NCBI RefSeq assembly: GCF_027887165.1
Contig: NC_077231.1
Location: 125,498,487 to 125,562,486 of the forward strand
DNA: 64,000 nucleotides
Source of the DNA: Monodelphis domestica
Taxonomy: Eukaryota > Chordata > Mammalia > Didelphimorphia > Didelphidae
Reading direction: 5' to 3'
Made by a program: the position numbers and the translations under genes. Positions 12,324 to 23,677 of the stretch are shown piece by piece (position 1 is the stretch's first letter; the number at the start of each line of letters is the position of its first letter). Under the pieces are notes generated by a model. The model did no database searches, had not been told where the DNA came from, and saw nothing but the letters and a program-made list of their open reading frames with translations.

Positions 12324-13357
12324 TCATATTTTTAAAGGACTATCTCATGAAACCAGTCTGTGAAACTTAACTTAATTAGGATTTTTAAAAAGAAAGGACC
12401 TGTAATGGATGGGGAAATGGAGCTACCACTACATTTACTTTGAGGTTAGGGAGTGAGAGAGATGGAATGGAGCAAGAAAGTGGAGAGGGGGGATAGATTG
12501 TTCCTCCCCTCTCTTTCCTTAGTAAAAACAGCACTAGTTGTCTTCAGAATTACAGAATATATCCCTTCAGAGACTGGGTTGAATGTAAATCAAGGACTGA
12601 AACTGATTCTTCTTCCTTGAGGAGAAAGTACAGCTCTCCTCCCCAAACTTCAGATCTCTCTCCCTGGATATTTTGAGGCAGACACTTGATCTAAGGAATA
12701 ACTATTTATCCTAAAGGGGCACACACAAGATAGGGTAAATAGTATTGTTGGTAAGGAAATGGGAAGTGGGAAATAGGAAACCCTTAAGGGCTAATAACTG
12801 ACCCGCTCCCCAAATCCTGAAGGGTCAGGCTGCTTGCCTGACCCTATGAGAGCTGTCTTGACTTTTATCTGCCCTGGTTGTAGTATGAAGTTTAAGGACA
12901 CACTTTAGGGGATGGAGTGGAAAATCTTCAGCTGGATGACTTTATAATAAAAGTCCTATTCATTCCTTTTCTCATCACCTGGATCCAAGGGGTTTTGGGT
13001 TCATAGAGAGATGGTCAATGTTGAGAAGGTCCTCTGCCTCAGAGATTTCTCTTAGACCAACCACACTTGAGAAGCTCCCAAAGAGAAGTGAAGTAACTGC
13101 TTTGAATCTTCTCAGCTCTTCTGTTCTTTCCCAGAATTCTCTGTCTTTCCTTGCTCCTCCCCCACTTGAGTTGCTTTTCTTGCATATCAATTCTGGTTTT
13201 TCCTCTCTTACAGACCTCAGATATCATCTAGTTCAACTTTCATTTTACATATGAGGAAGAGATCCATTTAAGTGAAATGATTAACCAAATTCCAAATAAC
13301 AAAGATTTTTATTAGACTCAAATCCAAGTCTTCTGACTTCAAATCCAGTCCACTTTC
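12324..13357. other. Mostly unassigned, with a MIR-like patch
   Basis: Nothing is recognised before 13200. From about 13200 to 13350 there is a diverged MIR-like stretch on the minus strand ('cattttacatatgaggaag', 'agactcaaatccaagtcttctgact'). Confidence 0.4.
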
Positions 13358-13365
13358 CACTAAAA

Positions 13366-13576
13366 TAGTAGTGTCAAACTCAAATAGCAATGGGACCCTA
13401 AATCATAGATCCCTATAGATAGCATATTGACTTAGAAAACCACACATTAACATTAACTATGCTCTAGTATATTTTAAGTTATTTTCTTAAGCATTTTCCA
13501 ATTGTATTTTAATCTAGTTTTCATACTCAGGAGTGTTGTGGCTCACATACAGCTGTTGGGCTGTTTGACACACCTA
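13366..13576. mobile_element. Non-autonomous hAT-type DNA element
   Basis: This 211-bp element has inverted ends: tagtagtgtcaaactc at the left and gtttgacacaccta at the right. It is flanked by an imperfect 8-bp duplication, cactaaaa (13358-13365) and cactaaga (13577-13584), the size produced by hAT transposases. The ends resemble Charlie-like 'caggggtgtcaaactc' families from memory. No transposase is present. Confidence 0.6.
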
Positions 13577-13584
13577 CACTAAGA

Positions 13585-14235
13585 CATAGCTGTTAGAGAA
13601 GCCTATAGGAAAGTTGCCATACTTCTTAGCTTATCTTGCTTAAATGTGTTTTTGCAAGTCTGGATTTATAAGTTATGTATTTAAAGAAATACTCAATTTC
13701 TTTTGTCCCCACCATAGAAAAGAACTATTTACTTTGGAGCAAGGAATCATAAGTTTTGTTTTTCTATCATTACTAGTTATAATAGTGAAACACATTTCCT
13801 TTCAGCATAACAAATAATCATCTTGGCCTCAGTGGGAGAATTCACTTGCTCTTACTTTTTAAAAATCCTCCACTTGTGACAGTACTCAATTTTTATTATG
13901 TTTAAAACAGAAGAGATAATTCAATAGGAAATAAGCAACCAAGAAATTTTCACCAAGAAAATTCCAGCAGTCAGTGAAAGACAACATTGACTGTAAACAA
14001 TTCCATATATTTTTTTTCCAGAAATGTACTTAACAATCTCTTAATTGTGTAAAACATGCAAATCAAGTTAGTAAATAGCACAGCCCACAGTAGTTGGTAT
14101 GAGCCAAGGGAATTTTGGAAGAGCTTTTTTCTTTTTTTGCTGTTAAAATTCAATGAGCAAGTCAACAATACTCCATTATGATTTTATTATTTATTTATTT
14201 ATTAAGCCTCCAAAACAAACATAGCTCTATTATGT
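13585..14235. other. Unassigned AT-rich DNA
   Basis: No feature recognised. A (TTTA)n stretch is at about 14186-14207. Confidence 0.45.
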
Positions 14236-14347
14236 TTGCTGAAAAATATATTTGCATTTCCAATTGATTGATCTCTGCTCTCCCTAGTTTGTTAATATAT
14301 GCACTCAGGGATATGAATTTACCTCTGATTACCGCTTTGGCTGCATC

Positions 14348-15208
14348 CTAAAAGGTTTGAAAGGATGTCTCGCCATTGTCATTTTCCTTGGTGAAATTAT
14401 TAATTGTTTCTATGATTTCTTCTCTAACTAAACGATTTTGGAGTATCATATTGTTTAATTTCCAATTAGTTTTTGATTTGGTTTTCCATGTACCATTACT
14501 GATTATTATTTTTATTGCCTTGTGATCTGAAAAGGCTGCATTTATTATTTCTGCTTTTCTGCATTTGTGTACCATGTTTCTGTGACCTAATGTATGGTCA
14601 ATCTTTGTGAATGTGCCATGTGGTGCTGAGAAGAAGGTGCATTCCTTTTTATCCCTATTTATTTTTCTCCATATGTCTATTAATTCTAATTTTTCTAAGA
14701 TTTCATTCACTTCTTTTACGTCTTTCTTATTTATTTTTTGATTTGATTTATCTAAATTTGATAATGGTTGGTTCAAGTCTCCCACTAATATGGTTTTACT
14801 GTCTATTTCTTCCTTCAATTCTCCTAGTTTCTCCATTAGAAATTTGGGTGCTATATTATTTGGTGCATACATGTTGACTAGTGATATTTCCTCATTATCT
14901 AAAGTCCCTTTTAACAAAATATAATTACCTTCCCTATCCCTTTTGATCAGGTCTATTTTTGCTTTGGCTTTATCAGATATCATGATTGCCACTCCTGCCT
15001 TCTTTCTGTCAGTTGAGGCCCAGAAGGTCTTACTCCATCCTTTAATTCTGACCTTGTGGGTGTCTACCCGCCTCATGTGTGTTTCTTGGAGACAACATAT
15101 GGTAGGGTTTTGGATTCTAATCCATTCTGCTATTCGTCTACGTTTTATGGGTGAGTTCATCCCATTCACGTTCAACGTTATGACTGTCACTGGTGAACTC
15201 CCTGGCAT
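14348..15208 (-). pseudogene. L1 ORF2 fragment: AP-type endonuclease domain
   Basis: This 286-residue frame begins at the ATG at 15208 and encodes the L1 endonuclease (exonuclease-endonuclease-phosphatase fold), which nicks target DNA to prime reverse transcription. Visible motifs are LNVNGMNSP near the N-terminus, CLQETHMRR at about residue 38, GDLNQPLS at about residue 143 and the catalytic AAFSDHKAIK at about residue 222. A TAG at 14348 ends it where the family has tryptophan; the same frame then stays open to the element's end at 14251. The reverse transcriptase domain is absent, so the protein cannot support retrotransposition. Confidence 0.9.
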
Positions 15209-15664
15209 TTTGATATCCTTCCCTAATTCTAACCTTTCTTCTTCAGCTCTACCTTTTAGTCCAGTGATTTACTTTAAATCAGTCCCCCTTGTATTTCCCT
15301 TTCTACCCCCCTCCCTTCTTATTCCCTTCCTTATTTTCCCCTGTAGTCTTTTTAAAATCCCCCCCCCTCTCCCTCCCTTGTACTGCTTCCTTCCCCAGCA
15401 GTCTGTTTTTTACCCTTCTACTCCCCTATAGGGCGCAAATCTATTCTCTCCCCCAATGGATTGGATTGTTCTTTCCTCTTTGGGTCAGTTTCAAAGTACG
15501 TAAGAGTTGAGTATTTCCTATCTCCAACCTCTTTACCCTTCCAGTGTATCGATGTTCTCCCCCCTCCCGCCATGAGCTTTTTTGTGACATATAAATTTAC
15601 CCCCATTTGTTTCTTTTCCCATTTCTTTTAGTCATAACCTCTTTTCTTTTTTAGCTTTAGTCAT

Positions 15665-15710
15665 GTATATATATATATATATATACATACACATGTATAT
15701 GTATTTATGA
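15665..15710 (+). repeat. (TA)n/(TATG)n microsatellite in the L1 inter-ORF region
   Basis: A run of about ten TA units is followed by tacatacacatgtatatgta. It lies between ORF1 and ORF2 of the L1. Confidence 0.9.
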
Positions 15711-16088
15711 ATGCATATATCTATATACCTATTTATGTCTTGTCCTTTCATCCTATACAGTTTGTCACTGTTCCCTCTGAGTGTAGTTCTTCTAGCTGCT
15801 TAGGTGATAGCAACAGTTTTTAAGAGTTGCCAATGACCTCTTTTCTTATAGGGATACATATCATTTTAACTTATTGAGTCTCTTAAAAAAACTTTTTTGT
15901 TGTTGTTGTTTTCCCCCTCTTTTTTAATTACCTTTTGATGATTCTTTTGAGTTCTGTGGTTGGACTTCAAATTCTCTGTTCAGGTCTGGTCTTTTATTTA
16001 TGAATGCTTGGAACTCTTCTGTTGTGTTAAATGACCATACTTTCCCCTGTAAGAATATAGTCAATTTTGATGGGTATTTTATTCTTGG

Positions 16089-17048
16089 CTATAGGCCTAG
16101 TTCCCTTGCTTTCCAGAATATCGTATTCCATGCCTTTCGGTCCTTCAGTGTGGATGCAGACAGATCCTGTGTTATCCTCACCGTGTTTCCATGGTATCTG
16201 AATGACTTCTTCTTGGCAGCTTGTAATACCTGTTCTTTCATCTGATTGTTTTTGAATTTGGCTATAACATTTCTTGGTGTTGTCCATTGGGGATTAAATA
16301 CAGGGGGTGATCTGTGGATTCTTTCAATCTCCACTTTCCCCTCTTGTTCTAGGATCTCGGGACAGTTTTCCTGGATAATTTCCTCTAGTATTCTGTCCAG
16401 GCTTTTTCTTTTGTCGTGGTCTTCTGGTCGTTCAATTATTCTTAAATTGTCTCTTCTTGAACGATTTTCTAAATCATCTGTTTTGTGAATGAGATGCTTC
16501 ACATTTTCCTCAATTTTTTCATTCTTTTTGTTTTGTTTTATAGTGTCCTGCTGCCTTGTGAGGTCACTTGATTCTAGTTGTTTTACTCTGGTTCTTAAAG
16601 ATTGGATTTCATCTCTGGCTTTTTGGTCGTCTTTTTCCTTCTGGTCTGATTTTCTTTGAAGATCGTCTTTCATCCTCTTTATCTCGCCTTTCATCTCCTT
16701 TGCCTCATCTTTCATCTCCTTTGCCTCATTTTCCAGCTGGATGATTTTGGCTTTCAGGACACTATTTTCTTGTTTTAGTTCAAGTGCCTCTGTTTCCAGA
16801 TGACTTATCTTAATTTTTAAATTCTTTTCCCAATTGTCTTCAGCCTCTCTTAGTTGTGTTTTGAGTTCTTCCACAGCCTGTATCCAATTCGCTGGTATTT
16901 CTGGTTTATCGTTTGCTGATCTCTCCCCCTCTGTTCCATTTGGTGAGTAGTAGCTGTCTATTGTAGTTTCTTTCTTCTGTTTCTGTTGTTTGTTCAAATT
17001 CACCCCTTCTTTCCTCCCCGTATTTGTCTGTGCTCTTGTTCCTCTCAT
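16089..17048 (-). pseudogene. L1 ORF1p, RNA-binding chaperone, one nonsense codon
   Basis: L1 ORF1p is the trimeric RNA-binding protein that packages L1 RNA. The frame starts at the ATG at 17048. The N-terminus is basic. A long heptad-rich coiled coil follows (about residues 52-180), including a near-duplicated EAKEMKDEAKEMKGEIKRMK. The RRM-type core starts near NRSRRDNLRIIERPED (about residue 195), and the C-terminal domain is seen in TTPRNVIAKFKNNQMKEQVL. A TAG at 16089-16091 interrupts the C-terminal domain after residue 319. The same frame continues without another stop to 15924, so the ancestral protein had about 374 residues. Confidence 0.92.
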
Positions 17049-18127
17049 TTTTTTTTGTTTTTTGGGGACTTCTATCAGTCTCCCCTCTTGGAGCTTTAAC
17101 AGAGGATCTCTTGGTGTAATCTCTGGGGGAGGGTTGTTGGGGGTTTGAGCTTTCCTGTCCTCTGGAGGCTTTTGATTGGCTTAAAGTTCAGCAGTCAATG
17201 AGGATGGATGGGGAGCCTGGGCTTCCCTGTGTTCTGGAGACTTTTGATGGAATTGAGTTCAGCTTAGTTGGGCTGGGTTTACTCTGAGTTTTAAACTTCC
17301 TGGACGGCTGGAGCAGATATGGAGGATCTCCAAAGCTCTGGCCAGGCTGCTAGGTCTATGCTCCTTCTAGGCTGCCATCTTGACCTTGCCTCTAGGTTTC
17401 TGTTTTTTCAGAAGACTCTGCTCTCTAAGGGGGGAGGGGTTGTGGCTTGCCTGGGCTCTGAGGGCTCCTGATGGGATTAGGTTCAGGTGGTGTGGGCCAA
17501 ATGATCCCTGAGCCAAAAAAAGGAAGAAGAAGAAAAAAAAAGCAGCAACCTCCTCTTCCACAGTCTGTGTTGAATGCCTGGAAACTGGCCCGGGTTACTT
17601 TTAAGGTAAGCTCTTCGGAGCAACCCCTTTGCCAGCCCTGAGTTTGCTGTCCTTTCAGTAGCTCTGAGGGCTCCTGATGGGATTGGGTTCAGCTGGTGCT
17701 CTAAAGCTTGGACCGCCCTTGAGACTCAGATGGAAGGATCCAGCCAAGGGGCTACAGGCTTCCCCCTTCTCTCTATGTTTTCCTGCTGTCTGTGTTGGGC
17801 GCCCCGGAGACTGGATCAGGTTGCTTTCAAGGTGAGTCTTCAGAGCCCTGAGGTTCCCGCTGCTGCCTTGGGCTCAGCACTCTGGGTTGGAGGGGATGGG
17901 TCCTGGGACCTTCTTTCTCTCTACCCCTTGGATCCGAGTGATCTAGGGTTCTGGCTTTTGGGGTGTGGTACCTTTTGATCCAGGTCCAGGAGGAGGTTTC
18001 CCCAGGTCTATCCTGTTGTTCAGCTTGAATTTCGGTGGCCTAGGAGCACTCTGTTTGCGATTGTTAAGGAAGGGTTTCCGAGGTCTGAACTTTCGCTGCT
18101 TCTACGCCACCATCTTGACCGGAAGTC
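17049..18127 (-). promoter_or_regulatory. L1 5' UTR/promoter with internal repeats
   Basis: The region of about 1.08 kb upstream of ORF1 is GC-richer than its surroundings. It starts with a 'gtcaagatggtggcg' block (a YY1-like CAAGATGG, about 18104-18120), and a similar block 'gtcaagatggcagcc' recurs at about 17373-17388. A second repeat pair is visible at 17455-17640 and 17655-17840: 'ctctgagggctcctgatggg' then 'tctgtgttg...ctgg'. This suggests imperfect promoter monomers, as known for some rodent L1s. Confidence 0.7.
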
Positions 18128-18142
18128 TTGCTGAAAAATATA

Positions 18143-18308
18143 AAATAATAAACGAAAATGTAAAGTAATTTGTATGTGACAGGCATTATGCTACACACAG
18201 GAGATACAAATACAAAAATGAAAACAGGTTCTGTCCTCAGGAATTTACATTCTCTTAGAAGGAGATAATAGAGCCCAAGGGTAGAAAAGGAGGACTATTT
18301 TGGTGTAG
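18143..18308 (+). repeat. Ancient repeat tail
   Basis: 'gacaggcattatgctacacacaggagatacaaatacaaaaatg...cctcaggaatttacattct' matches the common mammalian 'aggcactgtgctaagcactggggatacaaa' repeat. Related pieces lie at 31680-31770, 50960-51050 and 52144-52260. Family not assigned. Confidence 0.45.
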
Positions 18309-18312
18309 AAAG

Positions 18313-18608
18313 TGTTAAACTATAAAAAAACAAACTCCAGAACTATTAAATATTTAGAAAAACCAAGTCGTTAATCAGGAAAGGAAGAAGTCCAATATTT
18401 GGCCCCTTACTCAAGAGTCTGGTGCCAAAACTTTTATTGGGTCTATACCCTGGGACTCTGGGAACATTATCCCTGTCAGTGACACCTTGCTAAGAATCCA
18501 AAGAGCCATTAAAGTTGGGAAGCTTAAATACCTTTAAACTAAGTAAACTGGAGGTCCTCAAGTCTAACTAGGCTACAAGTTTGGAGGCTTTTAGATTCCA
18601 CATTGGCA
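18313..18608 (-). mobile_element. Solo LTR, family D, internally deleted (4-bp TSD)
   Basis: The left end is tgttaaacta and the right end acattggca (TG...CA), with aaag at 18309-18312 and 18609-18612. The sequence is shared with the next LTR at about 18943-19860: 'gagccattaaag', 'gggaagcttaaatacctt', 'aaactggaggtcctc' and 'ctacaagttt'. It lacks a middle part that the other copy keeps. Confidence 0.65.
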
Positions 18609-18667
18609 AAAGTTACAGGGATTTTTAGGGGAACCATCTTGTCTGAGTCTTCATGAGATTTCCTTCT

Positions 18668-18848
18668 TTACTGGAGTGGTTGCCATTTCTTTCTCCAGGT
18701 CATTTTACAGGTGAGGAAACTGAGGCAAAGAGAGTTAAGTGTCTTGTGTAGAGTCACACAAATAATAAATGTTTGAGGCTGAATTTGAACTCAAATTTTC
18801 CTGACTGCAGTACAAGTACTCTATCCATTGCACCCCCTAGGTGCCCAG
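18668..18848 (-). mobile_element. tRNA-derived SINE, MAR1-like (minus)
   Basis: 'tactggagtggttgccatttctttctcc', 'cattttacaggtgaggaaactgagg' and the head 'agtactctatccattgcaccccctagg' are in reverse order, as expected for a minus-strand MAR1. Confidence 0.7.
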
Positions 18849-18942
18849 GGGAACTGGAGGGAAGTAGATTGACATACCCTTTTTAGGAACAATGACAGTT
18901 GATTTGATTATTTATGTTCACAGAATTAGAAAATAGGGGAGC

Positions 18943-19860
18943 TGTTATTGGGAAAAATCACAGACTAAATAGTCAGAAAAAAAGCCACTCTTTAATTAAG
19001 GAAAGGTGTTTAGCACTAAAATTTAGGCATTCTCCCAGAGTTGTGCACTATCAACCCATGCAGAGTCCCCAGATTCTGGCATCTCCGATCATCAAACTCC
19101 TGGGAGTGCCACCTCTCTAGATAACTCCATGGAGCCATTAAAGTGGGAAGCTTAAATACCTTTCTAGGGGACTGAGGATGAGAGGGATAATTGATTGGCT
19201 TTAAAATAGTAACAAACAAAAATGAGGTGTTCCAGATAGGAATAAAAGTGAGGGGCTGATGCTTTACAATGGACACTGTAAAGATTAAAATTAATATCTG
19301 AATACTTCAAGTATTTTTAATACTATTTATTAAAATCAACTTAGAGCAAAGAGAAATTAAAAAATAAAAGATAAACCTAGCCAGCAACTCCATTCCTCTA
19401 CTCTGGTCCAGCCAGAGAGGGCGCTTTCTGGAGAGAGCACCAGTGTGGAAGAAGTCGAAACTGAGTACCAAATTAACCAATGAAGCACGATAGGAAAAGG
19501 AAAAGGGGATTGTGGGAAATGTAGTCTCTAGGGTTCAAGATTCTAAATCATTACAACACAAAAGGGGAAGATCTAGCTAAAGGCTGGTTTACCTAGGTAA
19601 AGGATTTTGGCCTAAGGGGAGAAACAATTGGGACAAAAGAGATACATAACACCTGATGGGATTAGCCCTCCTCACCTAAACTACTTTAAGGTCTCTTGTT
19701 AGTCTGAGACTCTGAGGTTGAACTTTCCCTTCAGAGAGAAACTCTCATGTGACAAGGTCAAACTTGGGACTTTTCATCTTTAAGCTAACTAAACTGGAGG
19801 TCCTCGAATCTTACTAGGCTACAAGTTTAGGGGATTCTAGATCCCACATTGATAGGGCCA
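18943..19860 (-). mobile_element. LTR, family D, interrupted by another LTR
   Basis: It resembles 18313-18608 at both ends and contains an extra middle. It is split by the solo LTR at 19277-19555. I could not find a matching 4-bp duplication for this copy, so its boundaries are approximate. Confidence 0.5.
19277..19555 (-). mobile_element. Solo LTR, family A' (279 bp, 4-bp TSD)
   Basis: Left end tgtaaagatt and right end aaatcattaca, flanked by acac at 19273-19276 and 19556-19559. Read on the minus strand it starts TGTAATGATT and carries AATAAA near its end. It is related to the split LTR at 25799-29203 ('aatacttcaagtatt', 'gtagt..ctagggttcaagatt') and more distantly to family A. It is nested in a family D LTR and hence younger than it. 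Confidence 0.85.
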
Positions 19861-20716
19861 CATGTTACTCCCATGGCAGATGGTGACTAGTGAAGTTCTG
19901 GGAGTTACTTGAAGCATAGCTGGAACCCTAACTTAGATGGAGTAGAAAACGGAGATAACCACCAGCCACAATAGTGGAGCCCCAGGGCATGAGTTCTGGG
20001 TAAGATGGTATTAAGTCTTCCAGGCCTATAGAGGTAACCAGCATTTTAGACAATGGGACCTCAGAGTGGGCATTCTTGGTATGAAAGGATTCATTTCTCC
20101 ATGCCTCTATTCCATTCCACCATTAGTAACTGAGTTGAACTCTCCTGAGCAACACCCATTTGTCCTTTTGTGTGGTCAGTGGTGTTAAGCCTTGACCACA
20201 AGTGGGGTGTGTCAACTTGAAATCTAGAAACCCCCAAATTTAGTTAGCTTGAAAACTGAAAACATCAAGTTTGACCTGTCACATGAGAATTTCTCTTGCA
20301 GGAAAACCCAAGTTTCATAAGTTTTGAATTAACAATAGACATTAAAGTGCTTTGGGTGGAACTAGCTACACTCAATCAGATGTTAAATTCCCTTTTGTCC
20401 CAGCAGATTCTCCCATTGTGTCAAAGCCCTTTCTCCGGTATCCCAGCTCTTGGGCTGGATCTTTCCCTTTTGTGTCCATTGTAAAACTTCAGCCTCTCCT
20501 TGATAATCCTGTTTAGAACTACTCATTTCTTTGTAGTTATAATCTAATCAACCATACTATCCTGTATTCAGTCCCCAGAGGTATATAAATTCCCCAGGTT
20601 TTGTGTTTCCTCAGAGCTACCATATCCTGCAGTGATTTCTCCTAGAGATAATGGCCCCTGAATCCAGGATATAAACCCTGTATAGATTTTGGTGTTGGAC
20701 TGAATATTGGACCTAT
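19861..20716. other. Unassigned region next to LTRs
   Basis: No coding signal. It may contain ERV leftovers, because it borders LTR sequence on both sides, but no motif proves it. Confidence 0.35.
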
Positions 20717-20720
20717 CCCT

Positions 20721-21046
20721 TGTAACAGTTAAATTTAGTTTCTCTGCCAAAAATATTATATTTTTATGAGGTTTATTAAAGATTAAGAAATAAAGAAAAT
20801 ACAAAGTAAGAAAAGCACACATCTAGGAGGGCTGAAAAGCCCATTCACAGCAACTTACTCTATATCTTGAGAGACATGTGCTTAGAAGCAGAAGCAGAGA
20901 GAGGGGCTAAGTAGGCGGAGAGTCAGTTTACATACAAATTGTGTTCTCACACTCAGGTGAGGACTCAGGGTGATATTATAGAAAATTCTGGGAACTACCA
21001 AGGACTTCTGGGAATTGAAGGCTGGGGTTCAAATCTCCATTTTATA
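20721..21046 (-). repeat. 3' LTR of provirus copy 1
   Basis: 326 bp, with ends tgtaacagtt and ccattttata (the final C of the CA end is mutated to T). The poly(A) signal is visible as tttatt at 20771-20776 on the plus strand. Confidence 0.88.
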
Positions 21047-23384
21047 TTCCCCCACATTTAATCCTATTTGGAAGAGTTTCCCCAAAAGGATCATGAAAAC
21101 ATAATCAACTTAAAGATTACAATAATTTGAGGATAAGAGAAAAAAAGAATAAAACCAATAATTGCTAGATGCATTGACAAAAAAAAAAGAAACCACTTAG
21201 GGGGCAGCCCCCTTTAGCATGAAAGTATAGAAACAAATAAATGTTCAATCAACCACACCCAAAGTTCATTCTTGATCTTCTCGTGCAGCTTATGGTCTGG
21301 GGGCATCTTCATGTTGTCTTCTCCAAACAGTTCAGTTTCTGGATTGGAGAGGTAGTATGTTTCTTAACCTAAAATTCTTCTCAAAAGGAATTTAAACTTT
21401 GCAATTTAAAATTTTTATAATTTAATAATATCTTTATATTATTAAATATAATAATTTAATAATATTTTTACATTTCCCTCTTGAAGAGGGTGATTGAAAA
21501 ACACAGGATCACTTAGGGATGCATGGCTGAGGTATGAGGTATATGAATCAATTGGCAAGAGAAATTAAAAAGACATCAGAAAAATCCAAATAAAAAAGAA
21601 AATTTCTGGATGAAAATATAGACGATCAAAGTCTTATGTCTCAAACATCTAAGTAAAGGAAAAATAAATCTATAACAGGTCCTTGAATCAGGGACCAATT
21701 AAAATAATATAAACAAGTAAGAATTTACCCAGTAAGTAGCCAGGACTACAGAAAGTTTGCCACACTATGAAAGACAGAAAAGGGACTAGATTATAGGATC
21801 CAGGTTAGGAGCCAAGTTAGGGATACTCATCTGTAAGTATTTTCAGAGTGAGTGTGGATACAAGGAAGGCCTATGTCTTAATGTATGTTAAGCGTCGCAA
21901 TCTTGAGTCTTCACACTAGGTTCAAGTCCTTTGCATTGGCTTAGAAGTACATCAATCCTTCCTGGATTGGTTTATTTGGCCCTGTGCAATGGCTCTTTTG
22001 CATATCTTGTCCTGGAATCAGGCAGAATCATTAAGCAGAGTCTCATAATTTTAAAAAAATAATTAATGGCATCATTTTTACAGTTTCAAGCTTTTGGGGC
22101 ATGCATTGACATTATAGCAAATGTATGTTAAACTTATATTCCTGCAAAATCAAAAAAGTTAAAGAAAATCTTAATACTGGTGATATGTGCTTCCAGTATA
22201 AAAAGGAGAGAAAAAAACTGAAATAGCATATTGCACATGCAGGAAAAATATAATAATAAAAGAGTTTTAAAATTCAAAAATAAAGCTTATAATCATTGAC
22301 ACACTGTGTCAGCTAAGAAAATATAGAATACAAGGCTTTCTCACCAAAAATGAGATCCATTTCCTCTTCATATCTGGCCATGTTCCACTGTGAGTACAAG
22401 CAAATGAATTTCACAAGGTTTTCTTTTTTATAAATTTTTTGATATAAATTTTTAAATAAAGAACAGTAGTACAAATATGTAGGTGTCAATATCCCCCAAA
22501 TTCTCAATATTCCAGTTAATTACAATAACAAACAAACCCACTATCATATTTCACATAAGTTGCTATATGGCCTTTTAAAAAGTCTATGAACTGATGGATA
22601 TTTGTCATAATTTTACAAATGTAGCAAATCTTTCAACCTTGGTAAACATATTTTTAAAGAAAATAAAACTTATTTTGGGTCTAGAACATCATCAAGAAAT
22701 CTAGATATCATTCTAGTGGAAATAAAGTAGTGAGCTGAAGAGTTATAAATGAGAGATGCTCCCTTTTTTGGGGGGGGAAGGCTTCTAGGGGTACTATGCC
22801 CTGGGATTAATTTCCCAGCTTCCATCCACATTTTTATAAATGTAGGAGTTGGGATTATAATTGTATTTCACTTCAGGTACTAAAATGGGCCTTACCTTGT
22901 GTTAGGGGCAGGTAAAATGACCAGAGATTATTAAGAAAAATTCTAAAAATCATTTCTAAAGAACCCTTAAAATCAATTTGAGATATTTAGCTCATTAAAT
23001 TTTCCAAAGGTTGTTATAGCAATTTTCTGATGGAGTCCATCTATCCTCTATGTGACAATTTACAAAATCAAAAATAGAAAAGCTATTTTTATATGGGCCT
23101 ACTCAATAATATGTGTTTAGTATAGTTATAGGGGAAAAACAACAGAATTTAACAGTAGTTAAAACCCAGTACATTAAACTGATTCAGTGTAATAGAATTG
23201 TATTGAATGCAGTAATATATGAACTTAAAATCACAAAGTTAAACCTTAAACAAAACAATCAACAAAATGCAATAGAATACAGAGATTTTTATAAAACATG
23301 GAGTCTGAAATGTCTCAAAAATATAACCTCCAGTCTCTTTAAAGTTCCTTGGATTTTTATCCATTTAGATGCCTATTGTCAGAA

Positions 23385-23540
23385 GGCAGAAGATAGGTAA
23401 GGGGTAGGCAATAGGGGTTAAATGACCTGCCCAGGGCCACACTGCCAGGCAGTGTCTGAGGCCAGATTTTAACCCAGGACTTCTCGTCTCTAGGCCTGGC
23501 TCTCAATCCACTGAGCCACTGAGTTGCCCGCCCCCTCGCC
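23385..23540 (-). mobile_element. Marsupial SINE inside provirus copy 1
   Basis: 'ggtaggcaataggggttaaatgacctgcccagggccac' and the head 'ctctcaatccactgagccactgagttgccc' are present in reverse order. The homologous place in copy 2 (about 57470-57530) has no SINE, so it arrived after the provirus. Confidence 0.85.
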
Positions 23541-23677
23541 CCATCCGAGTGAGGGTGGGTTTTTGGAATCTCAAATTTGGCTAAAGAGTTGCAGGGAGTT
23601 GAATTTTTCTCCTGACTGCCAGGTGAGATAAATGAAAGAATCAATGCAGTCAAAATATATCCTTTTACATCAGCCAT
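23541..23677 (-). CDS. Short signal-peptide-like reading frame in provirus copy 1
   Basis: From the ATG at 23677 the frame begins MADVKGYILTALILSFISPG, a short polar start followed by a hydrophobic stretch, then Ser/Asn/Cys-rich sequence (QEKNSTPCNSLAKFEIPKTH) until the SINE interrupts it. Provirus copy 2 has the same frame with many shared residues (57335-57547). In retroviruses such a leader would fit an env signal peptide, but no env body follows. The function is unknown, and whether it is translated cannot be judged from sequence. Confidence 0.3.

Larger units (their letters stand above)
14251..18127 (-). mobile_element. L1 with intact 5' end but missing 3' end
   Basis: In minus-strand order there is a 5' UTR (18127-17049) starting with the L1-like 'ccggtcaagatggtggcg', then ORF1 (17048-15924 including a stop), an inter-ORF region, and ORF2 (15208 onward), which stops being L1-like at 14251. 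There it ends abruptly within the region after the endonuclease. No reverse transcriptase, 3' UTR or poly(A) follows. Nevertheless the 15-bp direct repeat ttgctgaaaaatata flanks it exactly (14236-14250 and 18128-18142). The L1 at 38955-44575 shows the missing continuation. Confidence 0.9.

Noticed and set aside
14611-15510. Plus-strand open frames of 73-162 codons across the L1
   Set aside because: Antisense shadows of L1 ORF2 and the inter-ORF region.
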